Assembly (NCBI GenBank): GCA_964490845.1
Contig: CAZBED010000011.1
Location: 24,013 to 88,012 of the forward strand
Direction of reading: 5' to 3'
Source of the DNA: JADJSS01 sp964490845
GTDB taxonomy: Bacteria > Bacteroidota > Bacteroidia > Chitinophagales > JADIYW01
DNA: 64,000 nt
How positions within the stretch are numbered: the first letter of the stretch is position 1; each line of letters begins with the position of its first letter. The translations under genes and the position numbers were made by a program. Positions 54,356 through 61,984 of the stretch are shown one piece after another. Under the pieces are notes generated by a model. It was given only the letters and a program-made list of their open reading frames with translations. It did no database searches and was not told the DNA's origin.

Positions 54356-55549
54356 TTATGCATCCAGTTCTCCCGCTATCACATTCATACTACTCATCGT
54401 CAAAATCGCATCACTCAACATGCCACCACGTATCATGCTCGGATAAGCCTGATAATAAATAAAACATGGCCTGCGAAAATGCAAACGGAAAGGCTGGCGT
54501 CCGCCATCACTGATTAAATAAAAGCCTAACTCCCCGTTACCACCTTCCACACTGTGATATACTTCTCCTTTCGGTACTGCCGTTTCACCCATCACAATTT
54601 TAAAATGGTAAATCAGTGCTTCCATCTTGCTGTACACATCCTGTTTCGGGGGCAGGTAAAACTCAGGTAAATCGGCATGAAAACTGCCATCAGGCATATT
54701 TTTTATAGCCTGTTCAATTATACGCATACTTTGCCACATTTCTTCCATTCGTACCATATACCTGTCATAAGTATCGCCGCTGGTACCCACAGGAATATCA
54801 AACTGGAAATCCTGATAAGAGGAATATGGATTGGCAACACGGACATCGTAATCCAAACCGGCAGCCCGGAGATTCGGGCCGGTGAAACCATAATCCAGTG
54901 CATTTTCGACCGAAATACCACCCACATTAATAGTTCTGTCCATAAAAATGCGGTTTCTGTCCACCAGCTTCTGGAACTCTGCTAATCCTTTCGGAAACTC
55001 TTTCATGAAGTGATGGATTTTATCCCACACTTTTGGAGAGAAGTCTCTTTCCATTCCGCCTATTCTACCGATATTAGTGGTCAGCCTGGCACCACATATC
55101 TCTTCGAAGATTTCATAAATCCATTCGCGGTACTGGAACAAATGAAGAAAACCCGTCATCGCACCTGTATCTACGGCAATTACGGTATCACAAACAATAT
55201 GATCCGCTATACGGGATAATTCCATGATAATAACACGCATATATTGCGCACGTTTAGGAATTTCCTCACCGATTAATTTTTCGACCGTCATATGCCATCC
55301 CATATTATTGATAGGAGATGAACAATAGTTCAGGCGGTCGGTAATAGGCGTTATCTGATTATAGGGCCTCCTTTCTGATAGTTTTTCAAATGCGCGATGA
55401 ATATACCCTATGGTAGAAACCGCATCAACGATTACCTCTCCGTCCATAGTCAGTACATTCTGAAAGATACCGTGCGTGGCGGGGTGTGTTGGACCAAGAT
55501 TCAGTGTGGAGTACTGCTTTTCTTCGTATGTCGTATTCGTCGCGGTCAT
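54356..55549 (-). CDS. nuoD: NADH-quinone oxidoreductase subunit D
   Basis: 397 residues. LGPTHPATHGIFQ, YIHRAFEKLSERRPYNQITP and the C-terminal DAILTMSSMNVIAGELDA (family ending, normally closing in DR) show the 49-kDa quinone-site subunit. It overlaps the nuoC stop by one base. Confidence 0.96.
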   Translation of the reverse strand: MTATNTTYEEKQYSTLNLGPTHPATHGIFQNVLTMDGEVIVDAVSTIGYIHRAFEKLSERRPYNQITPITDRLNYCSSPINNMGWHMTVEKLIGEEIPKRAQYMRVIIMELSRIADHIVCDTVIAVDTGAMTGFLHLFQYREWIYEIFEEICGARLTTNIGRIGGMERDFSPKVWDKIHHFMKEFPKGLAEFQKLVDRNRIFMDRTINVGGISVENALDYGFTGPNLRAAGLDYDVRVANPYSSYQDFQFDIPVGTSGDTYDRYMVRMEEMWQSMRIIEQAIKNMPDGSFHADLPEFYLPPKQDVYSKMEALIYHFKIVMGETAVPKGEVYHSVEGGNGELGFYLISDGGRQPFRLHFRRPCFIYYQAYPSMIRGGMLSDAILTMSSMNVIAGELDA

Positions 55550-56055
55550 TATCTACCAAACATTTTATCATTTTTATCATCCCGCTGCAAGTCTTCCAGA
55601 GGATATTCTTTTCGCATCGGGTAATAGTTCATTTCGTCCATATTCAGGATACGCTTCAAATTCGGGTGACCTGTAAAATTGAATCCAAAAAAATCATATT
55701 CCTGCCTTTCCATCCAGTTGGCAGTTTTCCAAACATCCGTCACAGTCGGAATATTCATATCCTCTCTGCTCATGAACGTTTTAATGCGAATTCGCCAGTT
55801 CTTAGGCATATTATGCAATTGATACATCAATCCAAACTCCCTATCTGATGGATTTTCAGGATAATGTAACCCACACAGTGTCGTTAGAAAATGAAAATTA
55901 AGTTCTTTATCTTCTTTCAGAAAGACAAGTACCTCTTTAATAATTTCTTTCTTTACAATAAATACCGGGAAATCGTAGTGTAATTCGGATGCCAGCAGGC
56001 CCTCACCAAATCTTTGCTGCAGTTTATCTTTTACTATATCTAACAATTCGCTCAT
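55549..56055 (-). CDS. nuoC: NADH-quinone oxidoreductase subunit C
   Basis: 168 residues from the ATG at 56055. RIKTFMSREDMNIPTVTDVW, then WMERQEYDFFGFNFTGHPNL and the closing YPMRKEYPLEDLQRDD define the 30-kDa subunit. It is separate from nuoD here, unlike the fused enterobacterial form. Confidence 0.95.
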   Translation of the reverse strand: MSELLDIVKDKLQQRFGEGLLASELHYDFPVFIVKKEIIKEVLVFLKEDKELNFHFLTTLCGLHYPENPSDREFGLMYQLHNMPKNWRIRIKTFMSREDMNIPTVTDVWKTANWMERQEYDFFGFNFTGHPNLKRILNMDEMNYYPMRKEYPLEDLQRDDKNDKMFGR

Positions 56056-56089
56056 AATCAAATCCCAAACGGGAATTTAAAGTACCTGT

Positions 56090-56644
56090 TTATTCTATTC
56101 CGTATTGTGCTAACATTGCTTTATATTCAGGGGAATCTCTTCTTCTGCGTTGTTCACTTTTTGCAAGTTCCTGAATTTTTAAAATTCCCTCCAATACCTG
56201 CTCGGGCCGTGGCGGGCAACCCGGTATGTAAACATCCACCGGAATAATCCTGTCAATTCCCTGTAATACACTATAGGTATCAAATATACCTCCGCTGCTG
56301 GCACAGGCACCCATACTGAGCACCCACTTAGGTTCTGCCATCTGTTCATAAACCTGACGCAACACCGGCCCCATTTTTTTGGAGATAGTACCCATTACCA
56401 TTAATAAATCCGCCTGACGTGGGGAAAAACTCAACCGCTCTGAACCGAAACGCGCCAAGTCGTAGTGCGCAGCCATTGTTGCCATAAATTCAATACCGCA
56501 ACAAGACGTCGCAAATGGCAACGGCCATAATGAGTTTGCCCTTGCCAGTCCCACTACTTTATCGAGCGAGGTGGCAAAGAACCCTTGCCCTTCCAATCCT
56601 TCAGGCTGGTACGATGGGTGAATATCTATTGCTGTTGTACTCAT
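56090..56644 (-). CDS. nuoB: NADH-quinone oxidoreductase subunit B
   Basis: 184 residues. The N2 cluster ligands are in ATSCCGIEFMA, GACASSGG and GCPPRPE. It passes electrons to quinone at the NuoB/NuoD interface. 80 bases separate it from nuoA. Confidence 0.97.
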   Translation of the reverse strand: MSTTAIDIHPSYQPEGLEGQGFFATSLDKVVGLARANSLWPLPFATSCCGIEFMATMAAHYDLARFGSERLSFSPRQADLLMVMGTISKKMGPVLRQVYEQMAEPKWVLSMGACASSGGIFDTYSVLQGIDRIIPVDVYIPGCPPRPEQVLEGILKIQELAKSEQRRRRDSPEYKAMLAQYGIE

Positions 56645-56724
56645 TTCTTAGTATTTACCGGTTGAGCAGACGGAAGGCAGTTTAACTGCGTGCTTTTGAC
56701 TGCTTACTGCATACTTTCATCTTC

Positions 56725-57096
56725 CTACTCCCATTTCAATGCTCCTTTCTTGATGATATAGAAAAAACCCACCAAAAAAATCGCTATGAATGAAAACATC
56801 TCTATAATACCTAACAAACCCAATTGCCTAAAGTTTACCGCCCATGGATACATAAATATCACCTCCACATCAAACAATACGAACAATATGGCAACTAAAA
56901 AATATTTTATGGAAAAAGGGGTACGCGCGTTTCCCTGCACATCTATCCCGCATTCAAAAGTTTCCAGCTTAGTTTTAGACTTATGATGAGGGCCCATCCA
57001 GTGTGTCACGCCCATGACCAGACCAACAAAGCCTAAAGCAACCACAAACATCATAACAACTGGAAGAAAAACTACTATTTGGCTGGATAAAAGCAT
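56725..57096 (-). CDS. nuoA: NADH-quinone oxidoreductase subunit A
   Basis: 123 residues with three helices. KLETFECGIDVQGNARTPFS and IKYFLVAILFVLFDVEVIFM (acidic residues of helix 2) identify NuoA. It is the first gene of the operon, with a promoter-like box 18 bases upstream. Confidence 0.95.
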   Translation of the reverse strand: MLLSSQIVVFLPVVMMFVVALGFVGLVMGVTHWMGPHHKSKTKLETFECGIDVQGNARTPFSIKYFLVAILFVLFDVEVIFMYPWAVNFRQLGLLGIIEMFSFIAIFLVGFFYIIKKGALKWE

Positions 57097-57113
57097 ATAC
57101 TACTAATGACACG

Positions 57114-57121
57114 CAAAGATA
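57114..57121 (-). promoter_or_regulatory. Candidate nuo operon promoter -7 box TATCTTTG
   Basis: Minus-strand TATCTTTG matches TAnnTTTG, 17 bases before the nuoA ATG, so the leader would be only about 10-12 bases. A T-rich stretch (CTATTTTC) lies at the expected -33 distance but is not a perfect TTTG. Confidence 0.5.
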
Positions 57122-57236
57122 GTATTAAGTTTGAAAATAGCCAGATGATTTTTATCAGCAATAAGTTTAATGTTAATATCGTTTATGGAAATTACCCTTC
57201 TTTTGTCTCTCAATAGTAAAATGAATTGTAAACGAT

Positions 57237-57244
57237 TAAATTTG
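57237..57244 (+). promoter_or_regulatory. Candidate helicase promoter -7 box TAAATTTG, near-leaderless
   Basis: TAAATTTG ends only 6 bases before the ATG at 57251. If used, transcription would begin at or very near the start codon, giving a leaderless message. No clear -33 TTTG at the right distance. Confidence 0.35.
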
Positions 57245-57250
57245 TAACCG

Positions 57251-59425
57251 ATGTACGAAAATGAGACTATTGATATCACCCATCAGCTTGCGAATGACTT
57301 TGTCTTAAAAACCTTTGTGAATGTGTTTGTTACGGGAAAAGCCGGTACCGGAAAAACCACCTTTTTAAAATCCATACAACATAATACTGTAAAAAATACT
57401 GTGGTGGCGGCACCAACGGGTGTAGCCGCCATTAATGCGGGAGGAATGACGTTGCATTCTATGTTTCAATTGCCCTTCGGCCCTTTTTTACCCACTAAGC
57501 AACGGGTTTCGTCCAGTTCTACCAACCTGCATTCTCTTTTTGAGAATCTTAAACTTAGCAAGGTTAAAATTCAGCTACTCAAAGAGTTGGAATTGCTGAT
57601 TATAGATGAAGTCAGTATGCTGCGCTGTGATACGCTGGATTGTATCGATACCATACTTAGAACCGTCCGCAAAAACCAGGCAGAAGCTTTCGGAGGTGTC
57701 CAGGTGTTATTTATCGGTGACTTGTTTCAGTTGCCGCCGGTGGCCGTGGACGATGAATGGCGGATACTGAATGATTTTTACGAAACACCTTTCTTCTTCA
57801 GTGCGCAGGTCATGAAAGAATGCCACTTCGTGCACATAGAATTCACCAAAATATACCGCCAGAGTGAAGAAAAATTTATCCGGTTGCTAAACAAGGTCCG
57901 CAACAACGAGATGACGGAAGATGACTTCTATCTCTTAAATGACCGCTATCAGCCCGAAGTGCTGGCAGACCTGGAGGACTATATCACCCTGACCACACAT
58001 AACTGGAAAGCGGATAAAATCAACCAGTCTCAGCTGGCCAAACTCGATGGAGAAACGTTCGGTTTCTCTGGCACGCTGGAAGGTGATTTCAACGACAAAG
58101 CATTGCCCACAGAAATGAACCTCCATTTAAAGAGGGGTGCTCAGATAATGTTTATCAAAAATGACAGCAGCCATGAGAAGCGTTATTATAATGGAAAATT
58201 AGCGACCATCACCAATCTTGCGGAAGATGCGATAACCGTAAAATTCCTCGAAGATGAAATAGAATATACGGTAGACAAAGAAACCTGGGAGAATATACGA
58301 TACAACTACAATCCTGCTTCCGACAAAATAGAAGAAGAGAAAATCGGCAGTTTCACACAATATCCTATCCGGCTGGCCTGGGCTATCACTATTCATAAAA
58401 GCCAGGGGCTTACCTTTGACAAAGCTGTGATAGACGCCGGACAGGCTTTTGCAGCCGGACAGGTTTATGTGGCACTTAGCCGTTGCAGGACACTGGACGG
58501 ACTTTTCCTGATGACCTGCATCACTCAGGATGCGATTTTGAGTGATGAAAGAATCATCGATTTTACGGAAAATAATCTTACCGGAGAAGATGAACTGTTA
58601 CGTACGCTTCCGTTTCATAAAATGGAATTTGCCAAAACACAACTGCTAAAAGCCTTTGACTGGACAAAAATGGTGGATCTTATCCACGAATTTGCTGCAT
58701 TTGCCGAAGAAAAACGGATACCGGAAAGAGAAACCATGCTCGTATTGATTAAAACCTTAATCCAAACCATCCGTGAACTAAAAGAAACGGCCGATAAATT
58801 TTCCGTACAACTACAGGAAATACTGAAAAAAATAGATCAGCCGGATTACCAGCAATTGCTGCAGGAACGCACCCTGAAATCCATCCTGTATTTTGGGAAT
58901 CAACTGACAGAACGAATTATTAAGCCGCTGCATGGCTTAATTGTTTCCATGCATAATAAAAAAGGGGTAAGAGGCTTTCTGAAAAAAGCGGACGAATTAG
59001 AGCTGGCTTTTATTTCTAGATTGCAGCAGATAGAAAAGCTTCAATTCGGTGATACTGCATTTTATGAAGGCGATTCCTTCTATAACAAGGAAAACGCAGA
59101 AATTCGTGAATTGCTGCAAAAGAAACCGGAAAAAGGTGCCTCACAACGGGAAAGCCTGAGATTATACAAAGAAGGCAAAAACGCGGCTGAAATTGCTTCA
59201 GAGCGCAGCATGGCCATTTCCACTATCGAAGGTCATTTGGCTGAGTTTGTATTGAGTGGGGAAATAAACATTTATGATTTTTTGAAAGAAGATGAGCTGC
59301 AAGCGATAAAATCTGTTATGGAGACAGTGTCCGGATTTTCCGTAACGCCGCTTAAACAACATTTCGCTGACCGCTTTACATATGGTCAACTTAGAATGGC
59401 AGTGGCCTATTTGAATCAAAAATAA
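57251..59425 (+). CDS. PIF1-like superfamily 1 DNA helicase with C-terminal HTH domain
   Basis: 724 residues. Walker A GKAGTGKTT at 29-37, PTGVAAINAGGMTLHSMF, Walker B LLIIDEVSML near 115, GVQVLFIGDLFQLPPV, and the SF1 motif VI region ITIHKSQGLTFDKAVID then VYVALSRCRTLDGLF. The C-terminal 100 residues (RESLRLYKEGKNAAEIASER, SMAISTIEGHLAEFV) form a winged helix-turn-helix like those of RecQ-type helicases. PIF1 enzymes unwind 5'-3' and clear G4 or replication obstacles. The gene is followed by a terminator and tRNA-Asp. Confidence 0.92.
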   Translation: MYENETIDITHQLANDFVLKTFVNVFVTGKAGTGKTTFLKSIQHNTVKNTVVAAPTGVAAINAGGMTLHSMFQLPFGPFLPTKQRVSSSSTNLHSLFENLKLSKVKIQLLKELELLIIDEVSMLRCDTLDCIDTILRTVRKNQAEAFGGVQVLFIGDLFQLPPVAVDDEWRILNDFYETPFFFSAQVMKECHFVHIEFTKIYRQSEEKFIRLLNKVRNNEMTEDDFYLLNDRYQPEVLADLEDYITLTTHNWKADKINQSQLAKLDGETFGFSGTLEGDFNDKALPTEMNLHLKRGAQIMFIKNDSSHEKRYYNGKLATITNLAEDAITVKFLEDEIEYTVDKETWENIRYNYNPASDKIEEEKIGSFTQYPIRLAWAITIHKSQGLTFDKAVIDAGQAFAAGQVYVALSRCRTLDGLFLMTCITQDAILSDERIIDFTENNLTGEDELLRTLPFHKMEFAKTQLLKAFDWTKMVDLIHEFAAFAEEKRIPERETMLVLIKTLIQTIRELKETADKFSVQLQEILKKIDQPDYQQLLQERTLKSILYFGNQLTERIIKPLHGLIVSMHNKKGVRGFLKKADELELAFISRLQQIEKLQFGDTAFYEGDSFYNKENAEIRELLQKKPEKGASQRESLRLYKEGKNAAEIASERSMAISTIEGHLAEFVLSGEINIYDFLKEDELQAIKSVMETVSGFSVTPLKQHFADRFTYGQLRMAVAYLNQK

Positions 59426-59444
59426 TTTACGTCTTGGATAAATT

Positions 59445-59475
59445 AAAAAGGAGAAGCTGTTAACTTCTCCTTTTT
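59445..59475. terminator. Bidirectional terminator between helicase and tRNA-Asp
   Basis: A perfect 12-base-pair stem AAAAAGGAGAAG / CTTCTCCTTTTT with loop CTGTTAA lies between convergent transcripts; the T-run serves the helicase and the complementary A-run serves the tRNA. Confidence 0.9.
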
Positions 59476-59477
59476 AG

Positions 59478-59551
59478 CGGTCCGGACGGGACTCGAACCC
59501 GCGACCCCGTGCGTGACAGGCACGTATTCTAACCAACTGAACTACCGAACC
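59478..59551 (-). tRNA. tRNA-Asp (anticodon GTC)
   Basis: 74 bases. Acceptor arms GGTTCGG and CCGGACC pair (one T-G), D-arm GTTCAGTTGGTTAGAAT, anticodon loop CTGTCAC with GTC, T-arm CGGGTTCGAGTCCCG, discriminator G. CCA is not encoded. The 5' half is repeated twice upstream at 59891-59927 and 60268-60304, so the gene's own upstream DNA has been replaced by an inserted unit. Confidence 0.96.
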
Positions 59552-59620
59552 TAAATTTTATTTATTTAAAATATTCACAGGTTGTGTTATTAACCATCGT
59601 AAATACTGTTTATTACATTT

Positions 59621-59818
59621 TTATAACTTTCTTTTATGTATTAATGCTTCTGTTTTAGACTCAAATTGCTGAACAAATACCAACTTCCACGGACTCTTTG
59701 TTTTAGTAAACTCTGATTTTCCTTCGTTATGTTGTTTTAGTCTGCGCTGATAGTTAATTGTAAACCCTTTATAGTAATCTCCATCAACTACACTTTCTAT
59801 AATATAAACATAATACAT
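59621..59818 (-). CDS. GIY-YIG nuclease-like protein, C-terminally shortened (copy 1)
   Basis: 65 residues from the ATG at 59818 (the frame continues upstream without similarity). MYYVYIIESVVDGDYYKGFT carries the YVYI/YKG form of the GIY-YIG motif, followed by NYQRRLKQHNEGKSEFTKTK and a conserved Glu in ESKTEALIHKRKL. Family members of this type usually continue about 20 residues after this, so the C-terminus is clipped. It is identical in protein sequence to copy 2. Confidence 0.75.
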   Translation of the reverse strand: MYYVYIIESVVDGDYYKGFTINYQRRLKQHNEGKSEFTKTKSPWKLVFVQQFESKTEALIHKRKL

Positions 59819-59890
59819 TATTGTAAAAATCAAAGAACTTTTTTTAAAAAATCCGGTCTGCCACTGAACCCGTCTCGCCTGAGGCGAGAT

Positions 59891-59927
59891 GACAGGCACG
59901 TATTCTAACCAACTGAACTACCGAACC
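59891..59927 (-). pseudogene. tRNA-Asp 5' half duplicate (copy 2)
   Basis: 37 bases identical to 59515-59551 of the intact tRNA, from the 5' end to the base after the anticodon. It then diverges into TCTCGCCTGAGGCGAGA and a segment with GGGTTC that cannot form a proper T-arm. Not a functional tRNA. Confidence 0.85.
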
Positions 59928-59996
59928 TAAATTTTATTTATTTAAAATATTCACAGGTTGTGTTATTAACCATCGTAAATACTGTTTATTACATTT

Positions 59997-60194
59997 TTAT
60001 AACTTTCTTTTATGTATTAATGCTTCTGTTTTAGACTCAAATTGCTGAACAAATACCAACTTCCACGGACTCTTTGTTTTAGTAAACTCTGATTTTCCTT
60101 CGTTATGTTGTTTTAGTCTGCGCTGATAGTTAATTGTAAACCCTTTATAGTAATCTCCATCAACTACACTTTCTATAATATAAACATAATACAT
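59997..60194 (-). CDS. GIY-YIG nuclease-like protein, C-terminally shortened (copy 2)
   Basis: 65 residues from the ATG at 60194, the same protein as copy 1 at 59621-59818 and with the same clipped end (EALIHKRKL). It lies between the second and third tRNA 5' halves. The identity of the two copies indicates a recent duplication. Confidence 0.75.
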   Translation of the reverse strand: MYYVYIIESVVDGDYYKGFTINYQRRLKQHNEGKSEFTKTKSPWKLVFVQQFESKTEALIHKRKL

Positions 60195-60267
60195 TATTGT
60201 AAAAATCAAAGAACTTTCTTTTTAAAAATCCGGTCTACCACAGAACCCGTCTCGCCTCAGGCGAGAT

Positions 60268-60304
60268 GACAGCCACGTATTCTAACCAACTGAACTACCG
60301 AACC
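60268..60304 (-). pseudogene. tRNA-Asp 5' half duplicate (copy 3, outermost)
   Basis: The same 37-base 5' half with one substitution (GACAGCC for GACAGGC on the plus strand). It is the copy still joined to the native upstream region and its promoter-like box, so it is probably the original 5' half of the gene before insertion. Confidence 0.8.
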
Positions 60305-60321
60305 TGCTTTAAAAGCGAGTG

Positions 60322-60329
60322 CAAATATA
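60322..60329 (-). promoter_or_regulatory. Candidate tRNA-Asp promoter -7 box TATATTTG
   Basis: Minus-strand TATATTTG matches TAnnTTTG, 17 bases before the outermost tRNA 5' half. It would have been the original tRNA-Asp promoter and now reads first into the duplicated GIY-YIG units, with the intact tRNA about 770 bases downstream. Confidence 0.45.
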
Positions 60330-60431
60330 CAAACTTTTTCATTTTTTACTCTTTCTTCTCTAAGTTTTTTCTGACATGTAACGAAAATGAAAGTATTCGT
60401 TTATCAAAACGTAAAATACTACCTTTGTTTT

Positions 60432-60950
60432 ATGTCTCTCCTATCAAAGCTAAAGCATTTCTTTTTTACTCTCTACCTGAAATTTAAAAGGTCCGGTTTT
60501 AATGCACATCAACCGGTTTCTTTATTAAATGCACAAGAAATAGGCATTCTTTTTTTCGCAGACAATATTCATAACAATGATATTGTTCTGGCATTCAGTC
60601 AGAAGCTGAAGGATACCGGAAAAGTCGTTAAATTACTTGGATACATGCCCAAACGAGAATTCGGGTATGTCTATCCATTCCCGTTTATCACGGACAAAGA
60701 GGTGAACTGGTACGGAAAACCGGGGGGTAGTTCTGCTGAAACTATTATCCATTCCTCTTTTGATTTATTAATCAATTTTCACACAGAAGAATGTTTGCCG
60801 TTCGAATATTTATATGCTACTGCATCGGCAAAATTCAGAGTTGGATTCCGGTCTGACGCAGATATTGCTAACTATGATTTAATATTAATTCCAAAAGAAA
60901 ACAAGGAAATTTCTAACTTAATTCAGAACTTAGAGAATTATTTAAAATAG
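60432..60950 (+). CDS. DUF6913-like conserved protein
   Basis: 172 residues from the ATG at 60432; an earlier ATG at 60387 is in frame but unlikely. EIGILFFADNIHNNDIVLAF, PKREFGYVYPFPFITDKEVN, FDLLINFHTEECLPFEYL and AKFRVGF match the small DUF6913 family often found next to dapA in Bacteroidota. Function unknown. It ends 15 bases before dapA, so the pair is probably an operon. Confidence 0.75.
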   Translation: MSLLSKLKHFFFTLYLKFKRSGFNAHQPVSLLNAQEIGILFFADNIHNNDIVLAFSQKLKDTGKVVKLLGYMPKREFGYVYPFPFITDKEVNWYGKPGGSSAETIIHSSFDLLINFHTEECLPFEYLYATASAKFRVGFRSDADIANYDLILIPKENKEISNLIQNLENYLK

Positions 60951-60965
60951 ATATAGCACACAGGT

Positions 60966-61859
60966 ATGAGTAGTTTAAGTTTAAAAGGTGTAGGTGTGGC
61001 ATTAGTAACACCATTTAACGAGCAAAAAGAAGTCAATTTTGCCGAATTTGAGAAAGTTGTAAACTATGTAATCGATGGCGGAGTAGATTACGTCGTCGTT
61101 TTGGGAACAACAGGAGAATCAGTCACCCTGAATAAAAACGAGAAGCAAGACCTTATTAAAGCCTGTGTGAGCGTAACAAACAAACGCATCCCTGTAGTTG
61201 CCGGTTTTGGTGGTAATGACACGAAGAGCATTATTGATGACATCAATAAATATGACCTGACCGGCGTAAATGCCGTTTTATCGGTCAGTCCGTACTATAA
61301 CAAACCGACACAGGAAGGGATTTACGAGCACTATAAGGCGATAGCAACAAATACTGAATTACCCATTATATTGTATAATGTACCTGGCAGAACGGCTTCT
61401 AATATCCGTGCGACAACAACACTAACACTGGCACACGATTTTAAAAATATTATCGCCATAAAAGAAGCAAGCAACGACTGGCAGCAACTATTTTGGCTGG
61501 CACGTGAAAAGCCAGAAGATTTTTTATTAATAAGCGGCAACGACGATTTAATTGTCCCGCAAATATCGATAGGCTATGATGGTGTTATCTCCGTAATTGC
61601 AAATGCGACCCCAAAACATTTCTCCACGATGGTGCACCAAGCCCTGAATGGAGATTATTCGTCAGCCCGTAAGACAGTCTATGAACTGGACGAGCTGATT
61701 ACTTATTTATTTGAACAAGGCAATCCGGCCGGAGTTAAGGCAGCCATGAAACATTTAGGTATTTGCGATGACCCTGTTCGTTTACCGTTAATGCCCGTAA
61801 ACAATGAACTGCGGCAAAAAATAGGCAAAAAACTGGATGGTTTATTCGCTATTGCTTAA
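60966..61859 (+). CDS. dapA: 4-hydroxy-tetrahydrodipicolinate synthase
   Basis: 297 residues, TIM barrel. Thr48-Thr49 (GTTGES), Tyr137 (YNVPGRT, with Arg142 for pyruvate carboxylate binding) and the Schiff-base Lys166 (IAIKEAS) are all present. It condenses pyruvate and aspartate semialdehyde in the lysine/diaminopimelate pathway. It is followed by a very strong terminator. Confidence 0.97.
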   Translation: MSSLSLKGVGVALVTPFNEQKEVNFAEFEKVVNYVIDGGVDYVVVLGTTGESVTLNKNEKQDLIKACVSVTNKRIPVVAGFGGNDTKSIIDDINKYDLTGVNAVLSVSPYYNKPTQEGIYEHYKAIATNTELPIILYNVPGRTASNIRATTTLTLAHDFKNIIAIKEASNDWQQLFWLAREKPEDFLLISGNDDLIVPQISIGYDGVISVIANATPKHFSTMVHQALNGDYSSARKTVYELDELITYLFEQGNPAGVKAAMKHLGICDDPVRLPLMPVNNELRQKIGKKLDGLFAIA

Positions 61860-61919
61860 CTAATACTACTCAGTTCAGGTATATTCTGTATACTTATAAA
61901 GTAACACAATAAGTTTATT

Positions 61920-61964
61920 TTTTAATAGAATAACCCCGCCATTGGCGGGGTTATTCTATTAAAA
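61920..61964. terminator. Long perfect terminator hairpin between dapA and the T9SS protein gene
   Basis: 21 base pairs without mismatch (arms 61920-61940 and 61944-61964, GC core AACCCCGCC / GGCGGGGTT, loop ATT). It lies between convergent genes and can stop both transcripts. Confidence 0.92.
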
Positions 61965-61984
61965 CTATGTTATTCGGATTACTG

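Larger units (their letters stand above)
59515..60304 (-). repeat. Tandem 376/377-bp unit containing a tRNA-Asp 5' half and a GIY-YIG gene
   Basis: 59515-59890 and 59891-60267 are almost identical (offset 376; one small A/T-run length change, few substitutions), followed by a third copy of only the tRNA 5' half at 60268-60304. Each unit: tRNA 5' half up to the anticodon, about 70 bases of spacer, a truncated GIY-YIG gene, then a degenerate tRNA 3'-half-like segment with the palindrome TCTCGCCTGAGGCGAGA. Native upstream DNA resumes at 60305. Confidence 0.9.

Noticed and set aside
59819..59899. Longer GIY-YIG protein beginning at 59899
   Set aside because: The extra residues are translated from the palindrome and tRNA-like segment and are absent from the second copy's frame; the MYYVYI start is the family start.
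60387..60431. Upstream ATG for the DUF6913-like gene
   Set aside because: It adds 15 residues (MKVFVYQNV...) not expected in the family; the ATG at 60432 gives the usual MSLLSKLKHFF opening.
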